Part shown: positions 44,421 through 53,209 of the stretch, piece by piece
Position numbering within the stretch: the stretch's first letter is position 1
Layout: the number at the start of each line of letters is the position of its first letter
Assembly (NCBI RefSeq): GCF_001421535.1
Contig: NZ_LMKN01000009.1
Coordinates: 700,497-764,496, forward strand
Reading direction: 5' to 3'
Source: Sphingomonas sp. Leaf20
GTDB lineage: Bacteria > Pseudomonadota > Alphaproteobacteria > Sphingomonadales > Sphingomonadaceae
DNA: 64,000 bases
Program-made: the position numbers and the translations under genes
Notes under the pieces: generated by a model
What the model saw: the letters and a program-made list of their open reading frames with translations, nothing else
Told to the model about the DNA's origin: nothing
Databases searched by the model: none

Positions 44421-45100
44421 CGCTTATCGGCACGAAGATGATCCGCGAGGACAAGACCGCGCGAGAGCTGTTCGAGGCGGTCATGGCCAATCCGACGCGC
44501 GCAAAGTTCGGGTTCGGCGAGAAGCTGGCGATCGTGAACATCGATTTCCAGAACGCCTATACCCGGATCGAAGAGTTCAAGACCGCATACGAGACCGATC
44601 CGCGCCAGATCGAATACGCCAACACGATCTCGCGCCTCGCCCGTGCAAAGGACATGCCGGTCGTGTGGACGCACGTCGCCTATATGGACGACGCCAGCGA
44701 TGCAGGCGTGTGGGGCACGCGCACCGATACGCCGGACAGCTTGCAGAACATCAAATGCGGCTCGCGCCGGCATGCGTTCGATGATCGCTGCGAGATCGAT
44801 CACGTGAAGGATGCGGTCTACACCAAGCGGATGCCGTCGCCGTTCTTCGAGACGCCGCTGCAAAGCCTGCTGGTCTGGCACAAGGTCGACACCGTGGTCA
44901 TCACCGGCGGTTCCACTTCAGGCTGCGTCCGCGCCGCGGCGGTCGACAGCCTCAGCCGTGGCTACCGGACGATCGTGCCGATCGAGACGTGCGCCGACAA
45001 GCACGAGAGCTATCACTTCGCGAACCTGACCGATCTCCAGCTGAAATATGCGGACGTCGAACCGGTGCAAACCGTCATCGACTGGCTGGAGGCAAGGTAA
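44417..45100 (+). CDS. Isochorismatase-like cysteine amidase (copy 2)
   Basis: 227 residues, ATGA overlap with the lyase stop. Asp is in AIVNIDFQNAYTR, Lys in YTKRMPSPFFETPLQS, and Cys in VVITGGSTSGCVRAAAVDS. The 35-residue N-terminal extension and the RMPSPFFET loop match N-carbamoylsarcosine amidase-type proteins more closely than copy 1 does. It hydrolyses an amide or N-carbamoyl compound. It overlaps a PuuE/NodB-like gene by one base, so it could act on the product of ring opening. Confidence 0.9.
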   Translation: MTLIGTKMIREDKTARELFEAVMANPTRAKFGFGEKLAIVNIDFQNAYTRIEEFKTAYETDPRQIEYANTISRLARAKDMPVVWTHVAYMDDASDAGVWGTRTDTPDSLQNIKCGSRRHAFDDRCEIDHVKDAVYTKRMPSPFFETPLQSLLVWHKVDTVVITGGSTSGCVRAAAVDSLSRGYRTIVPIETCADKHESYHFANLTDLQLKYADVEPVQTVIDWLEAR

Positions 45101-46008
45101 TGCAGGAAGGCGCTGCCGATCCCGGCCTGTACGACTTCAGCCCCTATCGCGACCGGAAACCGATCGTCTGGCCGGGCAACAAGAAGGTCGCGGTGTGGGT
45201 GTCGCCCAACCTCGAATATTACGAGATCGACCCGCCGGCCAATCCGCATCGGAAAAGCTGGGCGTATCCGCATCCCGACGTGGTCGGCTACAGTCACCGC
45301 GACCACGCCAACCGCGTCGGCCATTGGCGAATGGCGGAGGTGATGAGCAAGCACGGCTTTCCCGGCTCCGTCTCGCTCTCGGTCGCCTTGTGCCAGCACC
45401 ACCCGGAGGTCGTCGCGGACGCCGCGGCGCGCGGCTGGGAGTTCTTCAGCCACGGCATCTACAACACGCGCTACAGCTACGGCATGGACGAGGCGCAGGA
45501 GCGCGCGATCATAGAGGATTCGATCCGCACGGTGCGCGAGGCGACCGGCCAGACGATCCGCGGCTGGCTCGCGCCAGCGCTGACGCACACGCCGCGCACG
45601 CTCGACCTGATCGCGGAGTACGGCCTCGACTACACCTGCGACCTGTATCACGACGACCAGCCGATGCCGGTGAAGACGGCGAGCGGCAACTTGATCTCGA
45701 TGCCGTACAGCCTCGAGGTCAACGACCATTACGGCTTCTTCATCTACAACATGTCGCCGCGTGAATACGCGAAAACGCTGATCCGCCAGTATGAACGGCT
45801 CGCCGACGAAGCCGAGAAGGAGGGTGGCGCAGGCGGCACGGTGATGTGTATCCCGCTCCACTCCTACCTGATCGGCCAGCCGCATCGGATCAGCGCGTTC
45901 GAGATGGTATTGCGCCATATTGCCGCCGATGGTCGCGCGTGGATCACCCGCGCCGGCGACATCGCCGACGCGTACCGGAATCAGATTGGTCGGGAGCAGA
46001 TCGCATGA
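45100..46008 (+). CDS. PuuE/NodB-like ring-opening hydrolase (copy 1)
   Basis: 302 residues, TAATG overlap. The deformed beta/alpha barrel of the polysaccharide-deacetylase superfamily is present in its allantoinase-like form: PIVWPGNKKVAVWVSPNLEY, then GWEFFSHGIYNTRYSYGMDE and CDLYHDDQPMPV. The C-terminal site reads LHSYLIGQPHRISAFE. PuuE members open cyclic amide rings (allantoin); true chitin-type deacetylases have a TFDD motif, which is missing here. It is cytosolic. It is one of three homologues in this window, two of them adjacent. Confidence 0.87.
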   Translation: MQEGAADPGLYDFSPYRDRKPIVWPGNKKVAVWVSPNLEYYEIDPPANPHRKSWAYPHPDVVGYSHRDHANRVGHWRMAEVMSKHGFPGSVSLSVALCQHHPEVVADAAARGWEFFSHGIYNTRYSYGMDEAQERAIIEDSIRTVREATGQTIRGWLAPALTHTPRTLDLIAEYGLDYTCDLYHDDQPMPVKTASGNLISMPYSLEVNDHYGFFIYNMSPREYAKTLIRQYERLADEAEKEGGAGGTVMCIPLHSYLIGQPHRISAFEMVLRHIAADGRAWITRAGDIADAYRNQIGREQIA

Positions 46009-46922
46009 GCCTCGACCCGACCTATCTCGACTATGCCAAGCGTCGCCTCGGCTACGACCACGATCTCTATCCGTACGACATGCTGCCCAAGCGCGCGCCT
46101 ATCGCCTGGCCGGACGGCAAGACGGTCGCCACATGGATCGTCGTCAGCCTGGAGTGGTTCCCGATCACGCCAGAGGACAAACCGTTCCGCGCGCCCGGCC
46201 ACATGCAGACCGCCTATCCCGATTACCGTCACTACAGCGCGCGCGAATATGGCACCCGCGTCGGCTTCTATCGCCTGCTCGATGCCTTCGCGAAGGCCGG
46301 CGTGCGGGTATCGGTTGCGGCGAACAGCGCGATCGCCGAACGCTATCCCTCGATCATCCGCGACATCGTTGCGGCCGGGCACGAAATCATCGCGCATTCG
46401 ACCGACATGAATGGCACGATCGCCAGCGGTCTGCCGTTGGAAGCGGAACGTGCGCTGATCGCGTCGTCGCTCGACACGTTTGAGCGCGTCGCCGGCTTCC
46501 GCCCGCGCGGCTGGCACTCGATCGCCCGGTCCCAGAGCTTCAATACCGTGCCACTGCTGAAGGACCTCGGCGTCGATTATTGCGTCGACTGGGCGAACGA
46601 CGAGCTGCCCTGGACGTTCGCGAACGGGCTGGTCAACGTGCCGCTCAACCACGAACTGTCCGACCGGCAGATTCTCAACGTCCAGCAGCAGTCGGTCGAC
46701 AGCTATGCGGAGCAGATCCTCGACGCGTACGACTGGCTCAGCGCGGAGGCTGCGGTACAGGGCAGCGGCCGGCTGCTTCCGTTGCACCTGACGCCGTACA
46801 TCATAGGATTGCCCTACCGCATGGACGCGTTCGAAGCGCTGCTTGGTGAGCTGGCGGGGCGACCACAAACATGGTTCGCAACCGGCGGCAACGTGTTCGA
46901 CCGGTATATCGCGCAAGGCTGA
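46005..46922 (+). CDS. PuuE/NodB-like ring-opening hydrolase (copy 2, diverged site)
   Basis: 305 residues, ATGA overlap with copy 1. The barrel pattern remains: APIAWPDGKTVATWIVVSLE, GHEIIAHSTDMNG and VDWANDELPWTF. Two positions differ from the other copies. The NLE of strand 1 is SLE, and the C-terminal His-Pro-His region is LHLTPYIIGLPYRM, losing one His. It may have a changed substrate, work as a subunit of copy 1, or be inactive. It ends the operon and is followed by a hairpin. Confidence 0.85.
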   Translation: MSLDPTYLDYAKRRLGYDHDLYPYDMLPKRAPIAWPDGKTVATWIVVSLEWFPITPEDKPFRAPGHMQTAYPDYRHYSAREYGTRVGFYRLLDAFAKAGVRVSVAANSAIAERYPSIIRDIVAAGHEIIAHSTDMNGTIASGLPLEAERALIASSLDTFERVAGFRPRGWHSIARSQSFNTVPLLKDLGVDYCVDWANDELPWTFANGLVNVPLNHELSDRQILNVQQQSVDSYAEQILDAYDWLSAEAAVQGSGRLLPLHLTPYIIGLPYRMDAFEALLGELAGRPQTWFATGGNVFDRYIAQG

Positions 46923-46928
46923 CAGACA

Positions 46929-46956
46929 TTGCTCTCCCGCGGAAACGAGAGAGCAA
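46929..46956. terminator. Bidirectional terminator-like hairpin
   Basis: TTGCTCTCCCG pairs with CGAGAGAGCAA (11 positions, one mismatch) around a six-base loop. It lies between the convergent stops at 46922 and 46964. Confidence 0.6.
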
Positions 46957-46963
46957 CGCCGCT

Positions 46964-47671
46964 TCAGGCGATCCCCAGCCGCGCCCTGAGCGAACCCTCC
47001 GGTTCCTCCGCCAGGACAAGCCCGCGCGCGATCAGCGCCGGCAGCATCGTTTCCGCGAATGCCTTGAGCCCCTCCTCCATATCGGGCGGCGTCAGGTGGA
47101 TGCCGTCGATAACCCCTTCCAGATACAGCGCCTCGATCTGGTCGAGCCCTGCCATCGCGGTGAAGGTACGCAGCAGCACTTTCGGCCCGGCCTTGGGTGC
47201 GGGCGAATCGCGGTCGATGACGACGATATCCGGCGATATCCGCGACCAGAGGGGGTCCGCGTCGCTCTGGACCAGCATCGGCCGCTCATGCTCCGCCCAG
47301 AGCGCATGCGTGGCGGCCACAAAGTCGACACCGTCGGCCAGGCTCTGCGCGGTGTGCGGCTGCACCAGCGTCGTCGGCTGCCACCCGGCATTGCCCGACG
47401 CCAGCCGGTCGAGTTCGACGAGCGACGGCGCGACGGTAACGGGGTTGTCGAACCCGGTATCGACCGTCGGCACAAAGGCGAGGCCGCCGGCGTCCGGCGC
47501 CATCGACTTGCCGATCGCGATCGAATCGAACCCCGCCGCGCCGCCATCGCCGAGCAGTAACAGCGCGACGCGGGCGGTACTGGCAAGCGCGACGATCTTC
47601 GCCGCCCAGGCGGGATCGTTCAGGCGCGCGTCGGCGATGCCGACCGATACGATCAACGGCGCGCGGGTCAT
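46964..47671 (-). CDS. Short LLM/luciferase-like protein (second small copy)
   Basis: 235 residues from the ATG at 47671, which has GGAG nine bases upstream; the open frame before it lacks a ribosome site. RVALLLLGDGG, VELDRLASGNAGWQPTTLVQ and FVAATHALWAEH correspond to FLLLGND, SAIDILSDGRSGWMPTCTD and FIGATQALWDSW in the protein at 28399-29304. It has the same reduced barrel, even shorter, ending EGLKAFAETMLPALIARGL. It could be an accessory subunit of a flavin monooxygenase. It is divergent from the FAD-linked oxidase, with a 19-bp regulatory motif between. Confidence 0.68.
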   Translation of the reverse strand: MTRAPLIVSVGIADARLNDPAWAAKIVALASTARVALLLLGDGGAAGFDSIAIGKSMAPDAGGLAFVPTVDTGFDNPVTVAPSLVELDRLASGNAGWQPTTLVQPHTAQSLADGVDFVAATHALWAEHERPMLVQSDADPLWSRISPDIVVIDRDSPAPKAGPKVLLRTFTAMAGLDQIEALYLEGVIDGIHLTPPDMEEGLKAFAETMLPALIARGLVLAEEPEGSLRARLGIA

Positions 47672-47774
47672 GGGGGTTACTCCGATGTCGGGTCGAACGG
47701 GGTCGAGCGATGATGCCTCTGTCATTCGGCCAGAATGGCCAAGCACGACCGACAGTCGTTCGTAGCGTCGGATT

Positions 47775-47793
47775 TAGCCGCCAGGCGGACAGG
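47775..47793. promoter_or_regulatory. 19-bp motif, site A
   Basis: TAGCCGCCAGGCGGACAGG lies between the divergent LLM-like and FAD-oxidase genes, 103 bases before one start and 107 (or 80, if GTG 47874 is used) before the other. It is one of five related sites with core CCGCC-A/T-GGCGGA. Confidence 0.65.
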
Positions 47794-47900
47794 TTCGCGG
47801 AGGCATCGCGTGATCGGGTATCGGATAGCGCACCTGCCACGCTCGCATCACGCGTCCGCATGATGCACGGACGGTGCGCGATATCGCTGACGACCCGGGG

Positions 47901-49445
47901 ATGATGATGACGTTGATGCACGACCTGATCGCCGCCATCGGCAAGGATGCGGTCAGCGACGATCCCGCTGCTCGCGCCGTCATGAGCAACGATGTCTATC
48001 GCGGGGCCGGCGTCCCTGCCCTGATCGTCCGTCCGACCACGGTCGAGGCCTTGCAGGCGGCGGTACGCGTCTGTGCGGCGGCGGGCGTCGCGATGGTACC
48101 CCGCGGCGGCGGCGCCTCCTACACCGACGGCTATCTGGTCGATACGGGCGGGCACGTCCTGTTCGACACCGGCGCGCTCGACAGCATCGAAGTCGATGCC
48201 GACAATGCGGTCGTCACGGTTGGCGCGGGCACGACCTGGGCGAAGCTCAAGGACGCGCTGACGGTACACGGCCTGCGCACGCCGTTCTGGGGACCCTTTT
48301 CCGGACTTGTGGCGACGGTCGGCGGCGGCATCAGCCAGAATACGCTGAGCCACGGCAGCGGCGCATACGGTATCTCCGCACAGTCGGTGCTGTCGCTCGA
48401 CGTAGTGCTCGCGTCGGGAGAACTGCTCAGGACCGGCACGTCGCAGGCGACACGCTATTACGGCCCCGACCTGACCGGACTGTTCACCGGCGACTGCGGC
48501 GCACTGGGGATCAAGGCGACGATCCGCCTGCCGCTTATCGCGATCCGGCCGCATTCGGAGGCGGTCAGCTTCGCATTCGACAGTTTTGCCGCGTGCCATG
48601 CGGGCGTCAGCAAGGCGCAGCGCGAAGGACTCGACGACTCGCATTTCGGCCTCGATCTCGCACTTTCGCAGGGGCAGATCGCGCGGCAGGACGGAGTCGG
48701 CGCGAAGCTGAAGATCGCTCGCGAACTGTTCGCCAAGGCCCCCAACGCGTTCGTCGGCGTGAAGCAACTGATCCGCATGGCGCTCGCCGGCGACACGGCG
48801 ATGCAGGCCGGCGCCTATATGTGCCACTTCATCATCGAGGGCGTCGATGCCACCGACGCCGTCGCGCGCGCGACCAAGCTTCGCGCCGCGATCGCGCCAT
48901 ATGGTCGCGAGATCGCCAACACCGTGCCGAGCTTTGTCCGCTCGCTGCCGTTCGCGCCGCTGACCAACATCCTCGGCCCCAGCGGCGAACGCTGGGTTCC
49001 GATCCACGGCGTGCTGCAGCAGGACAAGGTCGTGCCGTTCCACGACGCGCTCAGGACGTTGTACGAGACGCGCAAGACGGAGATGGATCGGCTCGGCATA
49101 TGGTCGGGCACGATGTTCAGCCCCGCAGGGTCGAGCGGCTTCCTCTATGAGGTTGCGCTCTACTGGCCCGACGACCGCACCGACTATCATCGCCATACGT
49201 TGACGTCGGATCATGTCGCGAGCCTGAAGCCCTATGCCGAGAACGCCGAGGCACGCGCGTACACGCACGAACTGAAAGCGGCCGTCATCGCGCTGTACCA
49301 GCAGTTCGGTGCCGCGCATTTCCAGATCGGGCGCGCGTATCCCTATCGCGATCGGCTCGACCCGCAAGCTCTCGCGCTCCTGCTCGGGATCAAGGCGGCG
49401 CTCGACCCCAAGGGACTGATGAACCCCGGCGCGCTCGGTCTTTGA
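47901..49445 (+). CDS. FAD-linked oxidase (GlcD/FAD_binding_4 family)
   Basis: 514 residues from ATG 47901; GTG at 47874 and ATG at 47907 are alternatives, none with a good ribosome site. The PP-loop FAD domain is VPALIVRPTTVEALQAAVRV, AMVPRGGGASYTDGYLVD, and VTVGAGTTWAKLKDAL. ATVGGGISQNTLSHGSGAYG and TGDCGALGIKATIRLPLI are the usual continuation. The C-terminal cap has substrate residues and ends DPKGLMNPGALGL. Members oxidise 2-hydroxy acids, alkylphenols or alcohols. It is probably the first gene of an operon with DUF1330 and the second methyltransferase module. Confidence 0.9.
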   Translation: MMMTLMHDLIAAIGKDAVSDDPAARAVMSNDVYRGAGVPALIVRPTTVEALQAAVRVCAAAGVAMVPRGGGASYTDGYLVDTGGHVLFDTGALDSIEVDADNAVVTVGAGTTWAKLKDALTVHGLRTPFWGPFSGLVATVGGGISQNTLSHGSGAYGISAQSVLSLDVVLASGELLRTGTSQATRYYGPDLTGLFTGDCGALGIKATIRLPLIAIRPHSEAVSFAFDSFAACHAGVSKAQREGLDDSHFGLDLALSQGQIARQDGVGAKLKIARELFAKAPNAFVGVKQLIRMALAGDTAMQAGAYMCHFIIEGVDATDAVARATKLRAAIAPYGREIANTVPSFVRSLPFAPLTNILGPSGERWVPIHGVLQQDKVVPFHDALRTLYETRKTEMDRLGIWSGTMFSPAGSSGFLYEVALYWPDDRTDYHRHTLTSDHVASLKPYAENAEARAYTHELKAAVIALYQQFGAAHFQIGRAYPYRDRLDPQALALLLGIKAALDPKGLMNPGALGL

Positions 49446-49461
49446 CCGGCAGGCGGACAGC
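49443..49461. promoter_or_regulatory. 19-bp motif, site B
   Basis: TGACCGGCAGGCGGACAGC starts at the stop codon of the FAD oxidase and ends 74 bases before the DUF1330 start. See sites A, C, D and E. Confidence 0.65.
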
Positions 49462-49535
49462 GACACGCATGGCCTTCGCGCATCTGCGGTCGGAGCTAGG
49501 CTGACCGCTTCCCCGCCCGCTTCAAGGATATCGCC

Positions 49536-49829
49536 ATGGCCGCTTACATCGTCGCGACCGTCAACATTACCGATCCGGTCCGCTTCGCCGCGTACGGCAA
49601 GGCTATTGCCGGTCTCAGCGAACGCCATGGCGGCGAATATATCGTCCGCGGTGCCATAAGCGAAGTACTCGAAGGCGACGTCTCGCCCAGCGAGCGTGTG
49701 GTCGTCAGCCGTTACCCGTCGGCCGAAGCCGCACGCGGCTACGCCAGATCGGCGGAATATGTCGCTGCCGCGGCGCTCCGCGTCGGTGCAGGCACGGTCG
49801 AAATGCGTTTGCTCGTCGATCCCGACTGA
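49536..49829 (+). CDS. DUF1330 family protein
   Basis: 97 residues, a single ferredoxin-like dimeric alpha/beta-barrel domain: MAAYIVATVNITDPVRFAAY at the start, GGEYIVRG, then VVVSRYPSAEAARGYARSAE and VGAGTVEMRLLVDP. The family is small and cytosolic, and often found near oxidative degradation genes. The biochemical role is unknown; a binding or isomerase-like function is suggested by the fold. It starts 74 bases after regulatory site B. Confidence 0.9.
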   Translation: MAAYIVATVNITDPVRFAAYGKAIAGLSERHGGEYIVRGAISEVLEGDVSPSERVVVSRYPSAEAARGYARSAEYVAAAALRVGAGTVEMRLLVDPD

Positions 49830-49850
49830 CGAAGCGCGGATCCGAGCCGA

Positions 49851-49869
49851 TATCCGTCAGGCGGATACT
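49851..49869. promoter_or_regulatory. 19-bp motif, site C
   Basis: TATCCGTCAGGCGGATACT ends 72 bases before the start of the second methyltransferase. Compared with the consensus it has T for C at position 7 and T for C at position 16. Confidence 0.65.
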
Positions 49870-49941
49870 CCGCCACAACGCCTATCTTGCGGCCCGTGAA
49901 TTCCGCAAAATTGGCGCCAGCCAGCATTGGAGTTCTAGTAT

Positions 49942-51171
49942 ATGCTCAACACCTTCCAGCAGGCGCTGCATCCCATGCTGCCGACCGTCACACATGACGA
50001 GGCGGCGCGGCAGGAGTTCACCAAGAGCTTCAAGGGATTCATCCAGGCCAAGTTGCTGCCCGGTCTCGGACCCGTCTATGGCGGCCGCGTCTCGAAAGCC
50101 TTCGAGCGCGAGCATGGCCGCGCGCCGGTCGATCGCCGCGACATCCGCACCGCGATGGTCGACGACCTGTATTTCCAGCACTACGCCTCGGCGAACCGCA
50201 CCGCGCAGGAATTGCTGTGGGAAGCCACCAACATCAGCGTCGAGCGCGAGCTGCCCGAACTGATCGAGAAGGCCAAGGCGCTGTCGGCCGGATCGAGCGC
50301 AGTGCTCGACATCCCCGAGACGTTCGAGACGCCGCGCTACATCACCGCACTGGATATCCATTGCATGCCGGGCGGCTATGCGACCGAGGTCGCGCCTGAC
50401 GACGTGTCGGTCGGCGTGCTCTACGATCGCGGCGTGTATCTCTACGCGATGGGCTATACCGGGCCGATGAACGACGACATGGGGCGGTCGGTCTGCAATT
50501 ACGTCAAGCGCAACCTCAAGGGGTTTTCGCCGAAGCGGATCCTCGACATGGGCTGCACCGTCGGCCATTCGACGCTGCCCTATGCGGAATTATTTCCCGA
50601 TGCCGAGATCTGGGGGATCGACGTCGCCGCGCCACAAATCCGCTACGCGCACGCGCGCGCCGCGGGGGTTGGGCTGAACGTCAATTTCGCGCAGATGAAT
50701 GCCGAGGAGACGCGTTTCCCCGACGGCCATTTCGACCTGATCGTCAGTCACATCCTGCTGCACGAGACCAGCGGCAAAGCGATGCCGCGGATCTTCGACG
50801 AATGCGCGCGCCTGTTGTCGCCGGGCGGCTACATGATCCACGCCGATCTGCCGCCGTTCGACCTGATGGACCCGTTCACGCAGTTCATCCTCGACAACGA
50901 GACCTGGTATAATAACGAGCCGTTCTGGGGCGCAATGCGCGACACCGACCAGGTCGCCCTTGCCGAGAAGGCCGGCTTCGACCGGAGCGAGGTGCGCTTT
51001 GATACCGCGCCGATGGCGGTGATGGAGTTTGCCGCGCAATCCGGCGGCTATAGCGAGGAAGCCGCGACCGCGGTCGCCGAACGTGATTTCACCGCAGGCG
51101 AGTTCGCACCGGGCGGCGGCTGGGAAGTCCTGATCGCCCGCAAACCCCTGGTACAGGCAATAGCAGCATGA
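49942..51171 (+). CDS. SAM-dependent methyltransferase with N-terminal helical domain (copy 2)
   Basis: 409 residues, ATG 49942. A helical N-terminal domain of about 125 residues contains MLPTVTHDEAARQEFTKSFK and EHGRAPVDRRDIRTAMVDD. The shared linker YITALDIHCMPGG is at 133-145, then RILDMGCTVGHS (199-210), IWGIDVAAPQ, and FDLIVSHILLHE as motif IV. LLSPGGYMIHADLPPFD follows. It matches copy 1 (35376-36530) across the whole length. The small helper gene overlaps its 3' end. Site C upstream suggests co-control with the IclR gene. Confidence 0.87.
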   Translation: MLNTFQQALHPMLPTVTHDEAARQEFTKSFKGFIQAKLLPGLGPVYGGRVSKAFEREHGRAPVDRRDIRTAMVDDLYFQHYASANRTAQELLWEATNISVERELPELIEKAKALSAGSSAVLDIPETFETPRYITALDIHCMPGGYATEVAPDDVSVGVLYDRGVYLYAMGYTGPMNDDMGRSVCNYVKRNLKGFSPKRILDMGCTVGHSTLPYAELFPDAEIWGIDVAAPQIRYAHARAAGVGLNVNFAQMNAEETRFPDGHFDLIVSHILLHETSGKAMPRIFDECARLLSPGGYMIHADLPPFDLMDPFTQFILDNETWYNNEPFWGAMRDTDQVALAEKAGFDRSEVRFDTAPMAVMEFAAQSGGYSEEAATAVAERDFTAGEFAPGGGWEVLIARKPLVQAIAA

Positions 51172-51533
51172 CGACCGAGACCCAAGACCGCCCGCACGTC
51201 GTCAAGGACGCCAAGGGCAAGCGGCCAGTGTTCTACGAAGCGCCGGGCATGGATCAGGCGATGTCGATGATCATGGTGCTGGCGAACGAAATCTCCGTGA
51301 TTCACGATCGTGTGGACTCGGTCGAGCGGATCGCCGCCAAGCATGGCATCGACCTGGCGGCGGAGATCGAGACGCTCGAGCTGGACCAGACCGCGTTGGA
51401 AGCGCGCGAGGCCTGGCGGCAGGATTTCCTGGAGCGGTTGTTCTACCTGATGCGCAAGGACGCGCATGAGGCCGGGCAGGCTGCGACGCATGAAGGGTAT
51501 CGCTCGACGATCGCGGAGATCGCCGAGGGTTGA
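51168..51533 (+). CDS. Small helper protein paired with methyltransferase (copy 2)
   Basis: 121 residues, ATGA overlap with the methyltransferase stop. QAMSMIMVLANEISVIHDRV (31-50) with SVERIAAKHG corresponds to the helper of copy 1. The C-terminal half is amphipathic helix (ETLELDQTALEAREAWRQDF) and may be a coiled coil. No cysteines or metal motifs are present. In copy 1 the helper gene comes before the methyltransferase, here after it; the retained linkage despite reordering supports a physical partnership. Confidence 0.75.
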   Translation: MTTETQDRPHVVKDAKGKRPVFYEAPGMDQAMSMIMVLANEISVIHDRVDSVERIAAKHGIDLAAEIETLELDQTALEAREAWRQDFLERLFYLMRKDAHEAGQAATHEGYRSTIAEIAEG

Positions 51534-51633
51534 TCCGCGGTTGACGACGACGTCAGGCCAAGCTCCGTCCTCGCCCTTCCCTCTCCCCACTGGGCAAGGG
51601 AGAGACGCCAAAGGCCGCGATAGGTGAGGCGCT

Positions 51634-51764
51634 CTTCTGATCCTCCCCCGCCAGGGGGAGATGGCAGGCGCAGCCTGACGGGAGGGGAGGCATGCGCAGC
51701 CTTGGTTCCGTCCCCTCCCCCTTCGACGTCTTCCGCCCCCCCCCTGGCGGGGGAGGATCAGAAG
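51634..51764. repeat. Intergenic inverted repeat with 25-bp perfect arms
   Basis: The left arm at 51634-51658 starts CTTCTGATCCTCCCCC; the right arm at 51740-51764 is its exact complement and ends GGATCAGAAG. The space between carries the GCGCAGCCTGACGG and GAGGGGAGG segments. A smaller CCCTCTCCC/GGGAGAG pair precedes it. It lies between convergent genes and resembles the GC-rich palindromic intergenic elements common in sphingomonad genomes (from general knowledge, not searched). Confidence 0.75.
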
Positions 51765-51778
51765 GGCGGCTGCAAGCC

Positions 51779-53005
51779 TCAAACGATCGCAGCCTCGTCC
51801 TTCAGACTCTGATACATCGACTGCCGCAGCAGATACGCCCGACGCTGTTCGGGATCGCCCGCCAGCACAGCCAGCCGCACTTCCTGCTCGCTGCGGCCAC
51901 CATCCTGCGATTCCATCATCTTCTTGTTCGCGATCGTCTGCGACTGGACGAAGGTGTTGGCGATCGTCCGGCGCTGGCGGTCGTAGTGCGCCAGCGAAGC
52001 CTCCGCCTCGGCATCGTCAAGGATGATGTCGCGCAACCGGGTCGTCAGGTTCCACACGTCGTGGATGCCCGAATTCATCCCGAACCCGCCGAGCGGATTG
52101 TTGAGATGCGCTGCGTCGCCGGCCAGCAATACCCGGCCGTGGTGGAACGCACCCGCAACGCGCTGATGCACACGGTACAGCGTACGATGCGACGTCTCGA
52201 CCTTGGCGCCGTCACCGACAAGACCGTCAAACACCGCGTTCTTCTTCGCGTCGGACAGCAGGTCGGCATCCTGCGCGGCGATGTCGGTCGGCACGAGGAC
52301 GCGCCAGAAGTCCGGCACGCGAAGTAGCACGCACCATTCGTCGCGATCCGACACGTAGTTGACGCCTGCCAGTCCGTCGAAATGCTGCTCGATCGGATAG
52401 CGCGTGGACAGCGTGAGGAAGCGTTCGGGATAGGTGAAGCCGTCGAAGCTCGTCCCCGTCCATTTGCGGACAGTCGAATTGGCGCCGTCCGCGGCAATCA
52501 GATAGTCCGCGCGGATCGTCTCGATCGCCATTGGCGTCTCGATCGACACCGTCACGCCGTTGACGTCCTGATCATAGGCCAGCACGCGACGCTGGAACCG
52601 CGTTTCCCCGTTTGGCAGCGCGTCGAGCTTGCCGGTCAGCAACCGCGCGAGCTTGAACTGTTCGCATTGCAGGCGATACGGGTGCGCCGACACGTCCGCC
52701 AGCTCGCCGAGATCGAGTTCGATCACGTCGCCGCTCCGGCGATTGCGATAATGATAGGTCGGCGCGCGCAGTCCAACCTGCTCCAGTTCGCCCAGCACAC
52801 CGAGTTCAGCGAGCATGTCGAGCGTCGGCGGATGCAGCGTCGACGCGCGCATATCCTCCGGGCAGTCGGGCAGCGCTTCCAACAGGATCGTGTCGATCCC
52901 CATCGTGGCGAGGCGATACGCCGCTACCGCGCCCACCGGGCCACCTCCTGCGACGACAACCTGCGTTCGCCGGATCTTCGTGTTCGTTCCGGTCATGTCC
53001 GCCAC
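51779..53005 (-). CDS. FAD-dependent monooxygenase (MhpA/phenol hydroxylase-like)
   Basis: 408 residues from GTG 53005, with GGGGGAA six bases upstream; ATG at 52996 is an alternative. VVVAGGGPVGAVAAYRLATM is the FAD loop with GxGxxG, RASTLHPPTLDMLAELG is typical of class A aromatic hydroxylases, and YLIAADGANSTVRKW is the DG motif. VLLAGDAAHLNNPLGGFGMN is the GD motif. These enzymes insert oxygen into aromatic or heteroaromatic rings with NAD(P)H. It is divergent from the racemase/ring-opening operon, so ring hydroxylation would precede that pathway. Confidence 0.92.
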   Translation of the reverse strand: MADMTGTNTKIRRTQVVVAGGGPVGAVAAYRLATMGIDTILLEALPDCPEDMRASTLHPPTLDMLAELGVLGELEQVGLRAPTYHYRNRRSGDVIELDLGELADVSAHPYRLQCEQFKLARLLTGKLDALPNGETRFQRRVLAYDQDVNGVTVSIETPMAIETIRADYLIAADGANSTVRKWTGTSFDGFTYPERFLTLSTRYPIEQHFDGLAGVNYVSDRDEWCVLLRVPDFWRVLVPTDIAAQDADLLSDAKKNAVFDGLVGDGAKVETSHRTLYRVHQRVAGAFHHGRVLLAGDAAHLNNPLGGFGMNSGIHDVWNLTTRLRDIILDDAEAEASLAHYDRQRRTIANTFVQSQTIANKKMMESQDGGRSEQEVRLAVLAGDPEQRRAYLLRQSMYQSLKDEAAIV

Positions 53006-53150
53006 ACAGCTTCCCCCGTACAATCGCCTACTCGTCGCAATGGGGTAGCGGTCGTGCGAAAACCGGCCTGCGCATGGATCAACACTGTTCGACAGACGAC
53101 CAATCAGGCGCGGCAGCGCCGCATGGAAATTGCGCCAGCCCGCCTTCGAC

Positions 53151-53169
53151 TGACCGCCAAGCGGAGACA
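53151..53169. promoter_or_regulatory. 19-bp motif, site D
   Basis: TGACCGCCAAGCGGAGACA ends 69 bases before the racemase-like gene start, and lies 145 bases upstream of the divergent monooxygenase start. Confidence 0.65.
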
Positions 53170-53209
53170 TGTATCCGAAACCGTTACGGTCCATGCCGCC
53201 GGATGGTTT

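Noticed and set aside
51634..51764. Inverted repeat as a CRISPR array or insertion-sequence ends
   Set aside because: There are only two arms, no spacer series, no target-site duplication and no transposase between them.
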